From: Sabellastarte sp. h YS-2021
Lineage: Eukaryota; Annelida; Polychaeta; Sabellida; Sabellidae
Direction: 5' to 3'
Length of the DNA stretch: 64,000 nucleotides
NCBI GenBank assembly: GCA_964017235.1
Contig: OZ024929.1
Span: forward strand, 21,387,464-21,451,463
Below, one piece after another: positions 20,001 through 29,000 of the stretch. Below the pieces are notes generated by a model that saw only the letters and a program-made list of their open reading frames with translations, made no database searches and was not told where the DNA came from. How positions within the stretch are numbered: the stretch's first letter is position 1; each line of letters opens with the position of its first letter. Made by a program: the position numbers and the translations under genes.

Positions 20001-23000
20001 CTAAAATTAAACCAACAGTAGTACCAACAGCCAAATTTTAAACCCACACACAAACAAGACCAAAGGTACTACTGGCAGCAGTAAATGTCTGGTATGAGAG
20101 ATCAAAACGTACAAGTTAATTACAACCATTGGAACATGTCAGAAATAGGTATTTACAAGATACAAAGGCTCCAAAGAAAATATTTACAATCAGGCCAATA
20201 ATAAAATTAAAATGATAATAAGCAAGAGATACTAAAAACCCAAATCACTGTGAATTGTCATTACAAGGTTAGAGTCATAGGCTATTCAAACGAACAAAAC
20301 ATCAGCACCAAGTATAACGGAATCAATATATATATTTTTATATTTATATTTTGAATATATTTTGAGATTTTTTTAGCTTAGCAGCTTCACCGATTTAAAG
20401 GTACAATTACAGAGTTGCATTTTTAACCTGATGAAGGAGCTGAGCCTTTAAACCTCATTTTTGTAACATTTATTTTGTCACATACTTCTGGGGTTCAAGG
20501 CTTGGCTCCTTCATCAAGTTAAAAATGATGAAGGTTCTAAGTTAAAAAAATCTCAAAAATATATTTTTTCATTTCCAAAAAAAAAGTTACTACTTGATCT
20601 CTAGTAGGGTAGTTGGGGTTACAGGCAGAGCAGTGGTCCACCCATAAAGGAAACATTTCCAAGGTCTGTCAAAGAGTACTGAGACAAGATGTTTGGGTCT
20701 CTGTCAAAATGGTCCAGATCTCAGAACCAGAAGCCTGACTTGAGGTACCAGCTGTCAGAAGATAGGTCAACACATACTGCTGCAGCGGTCCATCCTCAAC
20801 CTGCTTGAGAGATGCAGACTGGCGTTATGTTCACGGGGCAAGCGCGGTAGCAATTACCGGTTGTCTTTAAGTTGCAACAGGAAAAGACAAAAAGTTTAAC
20901 AATTAAATTTATTTAACAATTAAAAATAATGATTACAGTCAACTGGTATGCTCTTAATAGTACATACAATGATACAAAATTGAAACCAATCTCACCTGGC
21001 CACTGTAATCGACAGTTAAGTTTGTCTACTGTATCCAGCAGTCTGTCCTGTGATGTATCCTGTAATCCATCCAATGTTCACTAACACAGATATCCGTATC
21101 TTGTGATCTGTTCAATATCCGATAACACAAAATGTTCTGGTCATGTGGTCCTTTCAGTGTCTAGTCACACAAAATGTCTGTATAAAGGTATTCAGAGAGT
21201 TTGTATGATTATGCTGTCCGCTTCAGAATAGGGACAATGTCCAAAATGCAGTAAATCCACTCTCTGGTCGATACACACACTATATTTAGAGGTAACAATG
21301 TCCACAATGCAGCGAATCCACTCTCTGGTATGTCAATGCACAATATACAAAGTACAGCAAATCTATCCAGACACTGTAGCCAGTTCGCTCCAGTAGGAGT
21401 TCAATCACAATGCAGAGAGTGCACAAAAAGTATATATCCACTTGATAGTACAATGTAGCTCTAAGATACAATTAGCCTTCTGTATAGCATGCGAATACTA
21501 TGTTCCTCTGTTTGTTTGTTTATTTTGGGTTTTACGTCACTTTCAACACTGTACAGGTCATATCACAATGGGTAGTTGGAAGGGCAGAGGAAACCAGTAC
21601 ATACAGTTCATCAGGTTTCTGTACTGTAAATCGCCGACCAACAGCAAGCAACTACCAGCTTTCCCACTTGAGGGCATGCCGGGAACCGAACCCCGGCCTC
21701 AGAGGTGGGAGGAGAGAGTGTTACCACTCTGCCACTGTGGCCCCCTTATGTTCCTCTGTGGTCAGGTGTACAGTCCTTATATAAGGTTATAGAAAGGGCC
21801 AGAAGCTTATAGAATGTTATAGAACTAACTTGAAAGCAATACCTGTCACCAGATTCACCAAGGAAGTTCTAGAACCTATAGGGTTCCCCAAATCTATTAA
21901 TAGAACCACTGAGGTCAGCCCAGAGGGATCCCCCCAGTCTATAAATGGGTCATTACTACATAACACACAAACGAATCTATAACTCTATTACCTTATATGG
22001 TAATATATAGATATAGATTAAACAAGCTTAGATTAAACAATGCACTGGCACAGTGTCCATATATGTAACACTGGTTAGTGAACTTCGTGATCATCTGGTA
22101 AGACTGGATGGGTGGATCTACTTCAAAGATGCCTTAATCAAAAGGCACCAGAACCTCTTCAAGTCAGGAGTAGAAGCAGACAATGTAATGTCTTCTGCAT
22201 AGGTTTGTTGCCAGTTTTCAAGACATTCAGAATCTCTGGATTTATTACTCAACGCAGGGGGTAACTGGTTAACTGATCCCACCAGAACTTCTTCAGCAGG
22301 ATCATTGGGTACAGCAGGAAGCTGAGCCCAATTCTTCTACTGGTGCACTCTGAGTACTAACTGGTTTCAACTGAAAGTGCAAACAAAAAAAAACATGCAT
22401 TTAACTAGGTGTCACCATAGACAGGACCAGGTCACATTTTCAATAATTAGTCTGCAGGAAGAATATGGTTGTGACAGTTCCATCTTTTTTTCTTTTTTTT
22501 TTGGGGGGGGGGGGGAGGGGGGGCACTGTACAATACAACAGCATAATATACATTATGCAACAGTAAAGCTTAACATAAACATCAATTGCTATTTTTTTCA
22601 CTTTTTCTAATTTTTACTTTTATGTATATATATATATTCTAATGTTTGACTAATTACTTTGCAGAAAGCAGTACTTTTTACCTGTAGTTAATAGATAGAA
22701 ATACAGTTTTAATACTTAAAGAACAAATCTGTTGACTGGGAGTCAGAAAATGTGTCACTCAAGAAACTGAAGCTTCTGCAGCATCTCTTAGTCAAGGTCA
22801 ATCAACTCCCTTGTCCCACATCCCCAGACCTGTGGCCAGTCAACTTTCTGAAGCGAGTACTACTGTTCTTCCACCACACCTGCAGGTCTTCTACTGTAAC
22901 AGCAAAACAAACACATGTAAATAGGGTTACTGTCACATTATTCACTACATATCTAATACAAGTATACATACGTACTTATTCTCACATTTATTACCTCATT

Positions 23001-26000
23001 AGCACATAGATTAATCTGAGGGTATGCATGACAGGCAAGTCCCCATTTATTACTATATCATTTTGCATTTACACATATGTTGGTCACACACCCAGTTTTG
23101 GGACCGAATTTAATGTATATCATGGGGGTACACAGATTTACAGGCACAAAAAAGGGGTTACAATTGTTAACAGTGCATTAAACATTTTTAAAATTTCTTT
23201 ACAGAATTAAAAAACTCACCAATCATTTCCACCTAGGCTGTTTTCATGGTCAAAAGCCGACACCTTTTGTGAGTGTTTCTGTACTCTCTCAGCCCTTTCC
23301 GGTAAAGACATGGTGTTTCTCTAATCCAAGCTATTAAAGCATCTTTCCTCTAAGCAGACATCACTGGCTTTGCATGCCCTATTTTCTTGTCAGAACTTTC
23401 TTGTGATAGAAGCCTCATCAGGCTGTTCAGGAGTTGCCAAGGCATCAACAATGTCACTAGTTGAATCATTATTATCACTCACAACCAACTGGCACGTGTT
23501 TCGCTGTGTAGATTTCTTCTTTGTCTTATCGTGTTAGGTAATACTTACAAGAGTTCAATCACAAAATAAAAGTCACTAATATAAAATAATAAAAGTTTAT
23601 TCCAGCTCCAAAGTTACCACCACGGTTTCCAAAAATGGCCACCTGAATGAATATGTGTCTATCAGTGAGCATACTCTATTTCCAAATAAGATTGTTGTGT
23701 AGTTCAATATTTTACCTCCCGGAAATCTTCAACAACCGCATTGTCACAAAAGCATTGCCTTCACTCACCTTCAGATACCATATTTACACTTATGTAACAG
23801 TAGCAAATATGAAGCTTGACAGTGACTGACAGGTCCCCAGCATCGATAAAAATGCCATTAAAAGTGTGTAACCTGCAGTCCCCATGTGCCAACAGTAGCC
23901 ATCTAAATTGCTAAAAAAATTGCACGGTTAGCTACTGGCAGGGGCTGACAGACACAGTTATGGGGAGGGTGGTAGTACTGACAAAGGGCAGTGAACGATG
24001 GTGACTGATATTGGTATTTTCACAGAATACTCGAGGAATGGGACAGTGGGCCACTGTTTGACAAGTTGGCAAATGGACACAGGTGAATAGTCAAATGACA
24101 GGGATGTTTTACCCAATGAGTACTATTGCTGGGTGTACTGCCTGTAGTATAAAAGAGGAAGTATTGTCGGATTCAGATCCACTTAGGTTGAGCATATCGT
24201 AGAAATCTGTGCATGGGTTATGGTTGTGGACCCCCCCACACACACACAAAAAAAAATTTAATATCCTAAACTCTGAAAAGCTTACTCCCCACAACCTAGT
24301 CAGCTCTAGATCGTCTTGGGTTGAACATATCCTGAAAATTCTGTGAATATCCATATAAAGGTTTAGGCTGTAAGAACACCCACAAATCTTAAGACCTAAA
24401 AATCTTAAAAGCATTGCCACTGCAACAACTGTTGCTAGATACTCCTCAAAACCCAACTATCTTTGGATATTCCTGAGCTAAACATATCTTGAAACTTTGG
24501 TAAAAATACATCTGTGGGTTTAGTCTCTGAAACAATATTATCGTCAGATACCATTTGTTCTTATAAATATCAATTCTGTTGGACTCACTTGGATTCGTCA
24601 TATGCAATAAATGTCCCCATTGCGTCAAGACTATCAGGTCTCCTGGCCTGAATCATGAAGCCTTTGTATGGATAGGCATCTTCCCGGCCTTCTTGTGGTC
24701 TGAGGGTAACTGAAAAGTAGAGGTCACATGTATTCATGACAGATGGGAAAATATAAACAATGTACAAATATGGGTCAATCAACTGGTTTTTAAAAAAATT
24801 TTCTTTCTTTTGTGTACGATATATATTTACTAAACCCCGTATCTCGTTTACCACAGGACTCAAACTGCTATTTGACCCATTCCAACTGGTATAGCCCAAC
24901 ATCTACTGACTTACATTCCCTAACTGAAAGACAGAGTCTCATGGTTGTCCAGTTAACACCATCTCTGGGGTTCATTAGCCTGCCACTGTTGATGACAAAG
25001 GACCGACATTTAAGTCAAATCAAAGTTTGAATCAAAATTAGGCTAACCTTTTGGAAACTAAATTCACAGTAGGTGATAACAGGAGCTAGGTAAATATAAC
25101 AAGTAGGAACAAAATATCATGGGAAACATACAGTACATCTGTGAATGATCACCTGAATGTGATAAAATTGTATGTAAAGAAGAACAAAACATCAATAGCT
25201 GCTTATTGAAAAAGACATGTTCAGAGCGCATTGCTTATCTCTCTTCATCACAAGATCATAACATCATCCAATACTTTAACGACAGCTAGGTCTGCCTTCA
25301 ACAAGAGGTATTAAATTGTGTCCCTGTTTATACGAGTTACCATTATGTTTGACCTAATGTTATGAGAAAACAATAAAAGTGAATTTCTGTTAAATATATA
25401 ATGAACATCAGTTTAACTGTCATAAATTTTCTATTAATACATTTTTTGTTCAGTACATTCTTTTAGTGTGAGTGAGGTAAGCCTCCAATCCACAGGGCAA
25501 AAACAAATGGCTATTTCATTAATTTGATCTAGATCTGTTTCAGCAGCCAAATTCTGTGGCAATTAAGAACACTATCTGTCATGTCATGTTAGAATTAAAA
25601 ACCTTCACACCACAATGCACCACGGTTTAGGCTGGTCAAGCGTTGATAATGCAGCCAATACCAGTCTCACTATGTTAAAGTGGACTGCTACCCGGTGTAA
25701 CACAATATCTTTTTATCCCCATCATATCCTGTATCCCCTCAGTGAGGAGGTGTGATGGATGGGATGAGTATAAATATCAACACAGCTGGAGAGCATCAAG
25801 TTGTCATTGTTTGGTGGTGATTGTTCACAGTCAGACAAATCAACTGTCTCTCTCTGTTTAACTTAATTATTGAACCACATGGCCAAATTTTTAATAGACA
25901 ATAAAAAGATGTTTAGCTTTTAGGTTTGAATGACAAATCCAAACCTACATTATTGACATTATTGTACCCCGCCCCATATCGTCACAGGAACTGGGAATTA

Positions 26001-29000
26001 TAACCGTGCAGTCCATATTTAGTATCTACAAGTGACTATTTCATTACAATTTTAATGTTAAAATAAAAAACACTACAAAAATACATTTATATTCCAGACA
26101 TTGGGTCATTTAATGAATAACCATAATGAGTGGAGCGAAAATGCAAATGACATAAATATATAAAAGGGGATACAAAAGATGACAGTCCTACTTTCCATAT
26201 TTTGTGTCCCCACACACTTTGTGGGAGATATATCAGCCAATGAAGAGACTTCAGATGCGATTAAGAGAAAATGGGTGAATTCATAAAACATATATATTGG
26301 GCATACTATTTTGATTACTGTCTAACTGTGAGATTTAAGACATGTATATAAAAAGAAATTCAAAATAAAAGGAGTGACAAGACAACTATAATTGTTTTAA
26401 TTGGTTACAAGAGCAGGATACAAAACTGTTAAAATGTACTAAAAAGAGCTACATTAAAATACTAAACTACCATCAACCAGGGACTGGGAGGGAAGAATTA
26501 AAGCATTTTAAGGTGAATGCACTTCAACTTTCAAGATAATAATGAGGGGCCATGGTGGCAGAGTGGTAACACTCTCGCCTCCCACCTCTGAGGCCGGGGT
26601 TCGATCCCTGTCATGGCCTTAAGTGGGAAAGCTGGTAGTTGCTTGCCGTTGGTCGGCAGTTTACAGTACAGAACCCTAGCGAACTGGATGTACTGGTTTC
26701 CTCTGCCCTTCCAACTACCCGTCGTGACATGACCTGTACAGTGTTGAAGGCGACGTAAAACCCCAAATAAATAAATCAAGATAATAATGAACTGGGAGAG
26801 GTGCCAGCTTATACCCCATTCATACTACAGGCATTATCCCCTGTGGTAGTCTGCTTTTGGTAAAACGCCCCTGTCCTTTAACCATCATCCAAGGTTTGTA
26901 TGCAACCATGTAATGCTGTGCCAAACGCAGTAAACATTACAAACGTTTTTTAATGTTTATAAACCTAACTATGAACAGTTTATTTAAGGTTTAAAATGAT
27001 GGGCTCCTAAACATTTGCCTATAAACATTTATCAATGTTTAAGCATAAATGTTTATAAACGCTAATACATAAATGTTTATAAACGTTTGTACACCATTTA
27101 AGAACTACACTACCCTTTATAGGTTCAAGTATCCAGCATAATTCAAGGGAGAATGTAAACAAACGTCATTTTATGAATAATTACCCTGTTTACATCAATT
27201 TAACCTTGTAAAGTGGTCTATGATATTCTATACTTTTATATCTCTACTTGGAATTCAATGATGGCTTCAAACAATAGCGATACAGCAAGATATACTGACA
27301 GAAATATTTCTTCAGTTTCTCTTCAAAATGGTTGTGCTGATATCATCATCCAAAATAAAAATGAGTTTAAGATATTCTTCACTCTTGGTAAAACGTTTAA
27401 AAATGTTTTTAAACATTTATATACCAAACTCATATTGCTGAAACATTCATGAAACCATAATATTGAATAATAATGAAAAATTCGCCAACAAAAATGTAAA
27501 CTTCGCCAACAATAATGAGAACTTTACCAACAATAATGAAAACTTCACCAACAACAATGAGAACGTCACCAACAATGAAAACTCCATCAATAATGAAAAC
27601 CTTACCAATAACAATGCAAACTTCACCAACAACAATGAAAACTTCACCAATAATAAGAACGTCGCCAACAATGAAAACTTCGCCAACAATACTGTAAACT
27701 TCACCAATAATGAAATATTTGCCAACAACAATGAGAAGTTTGACGACAATGCTGTAAACTTTGCCAATAATGAATAATTCGCCAACAATGAGAACTTCAC
27801 CAACAATACTGTAAACTTTGCCAACAATGAAAACTTTGTCAACAATAATGAAAACTTTGCCAACAATGAAAACTTCACCAATAATGAAAACTTCACCAAC
27901 AACAATGTAAACTTCGCCAACAACAATGAAAACTTTGCCATCAACAATGTAAACTTCATCAACAACGATGTAAACTTCACCAACAACAATGAAAAGTTGA
28001 TCAACAACAATGTAAACTTCATCAACAACAATGAAAACTTCGCCAACAACAATGTAAACTTCATCAACAATGAAAACTTCGCCAACAACAATGAAAACTT
28101 CACCAATAATGTAAACTTCCCCAATAATGAAAAATTCACCAACAACAATGTAAACTTCGCCAACAACAATGTAAACTTCATCACTAATGAAAGTTTTGCC
28201 AATAACTAAAACTTCACCAATAATGAAAACCAATTGTGCCCAAGGTGTATTCCCTAGTCCCAACTCACTGTAGAAACAGGGGAGGTGAAGACATGTGATC
28301 TCCAGCAAACTGCTGACAAAGCCAGAGGAATTTAGAAATTTAGACAAGGGGTCAAAGCCAGGGCAAAATTGGCATGTTTTTTGTGAGGAAAATGAAATGG
28401 CCTTTGGAGAAAGAAAATGTAAATTATAGTGTAATGGATATATAGAAGGGTTTGAGAATGATCATACTGTACAGTTTACAGTATGAAGAGGTGCCATTTG
28501 GAAGAGGTTCAGATGCGAATAGAACACAATACACATAATCATGCAGATCTCAGATCACATGCAAACATGAGTTCCCAATGAACATGCGCCACCAGGGCAC
28601 AGCAAACACGAGTTTTGCTGTGTCCAGACAAAGCTCATATAAGAATCTGATGAACACCCTGCAAGGTATGCTGTGTCTAAAAGCACTTAATCCAATGTGA
28701 CACAGTAAACAAGCTTAGAAAGAACAAAGGAAGTGCCATAAAATGGTGCTAAAAAGTAACAAGCAGTCCATTATAAAACATGGAATGGAGCCTGATTTAT
28801 TTCCAGATTGCAGTGCCTTATAAAAGTAGAAGCCCTGAGATGCAATCAGCAATTTTGAAAGATTTTGAAATAGATATTTTCACAAGCTAAACAAATCCAA
28901 TACCCTGTTCACATGCTAGCTGAGATGTATTTATTTATTTAGGTTTTAACATCACTTTCAACACTGTACAGGTCATATCACAGGTAGTTGGAAGGGCAGA

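Noticed and set aside
27463-28209. Asn-rich protein gene on the plus strand (and a Val/Gly/Glu-rich one on the minus strand)
   Set aside because: Both frames come from an 18/21-bp minisatellite inside an intron, and there is no non-repetitive coding sequence or codon bias. Kept only as a finding.
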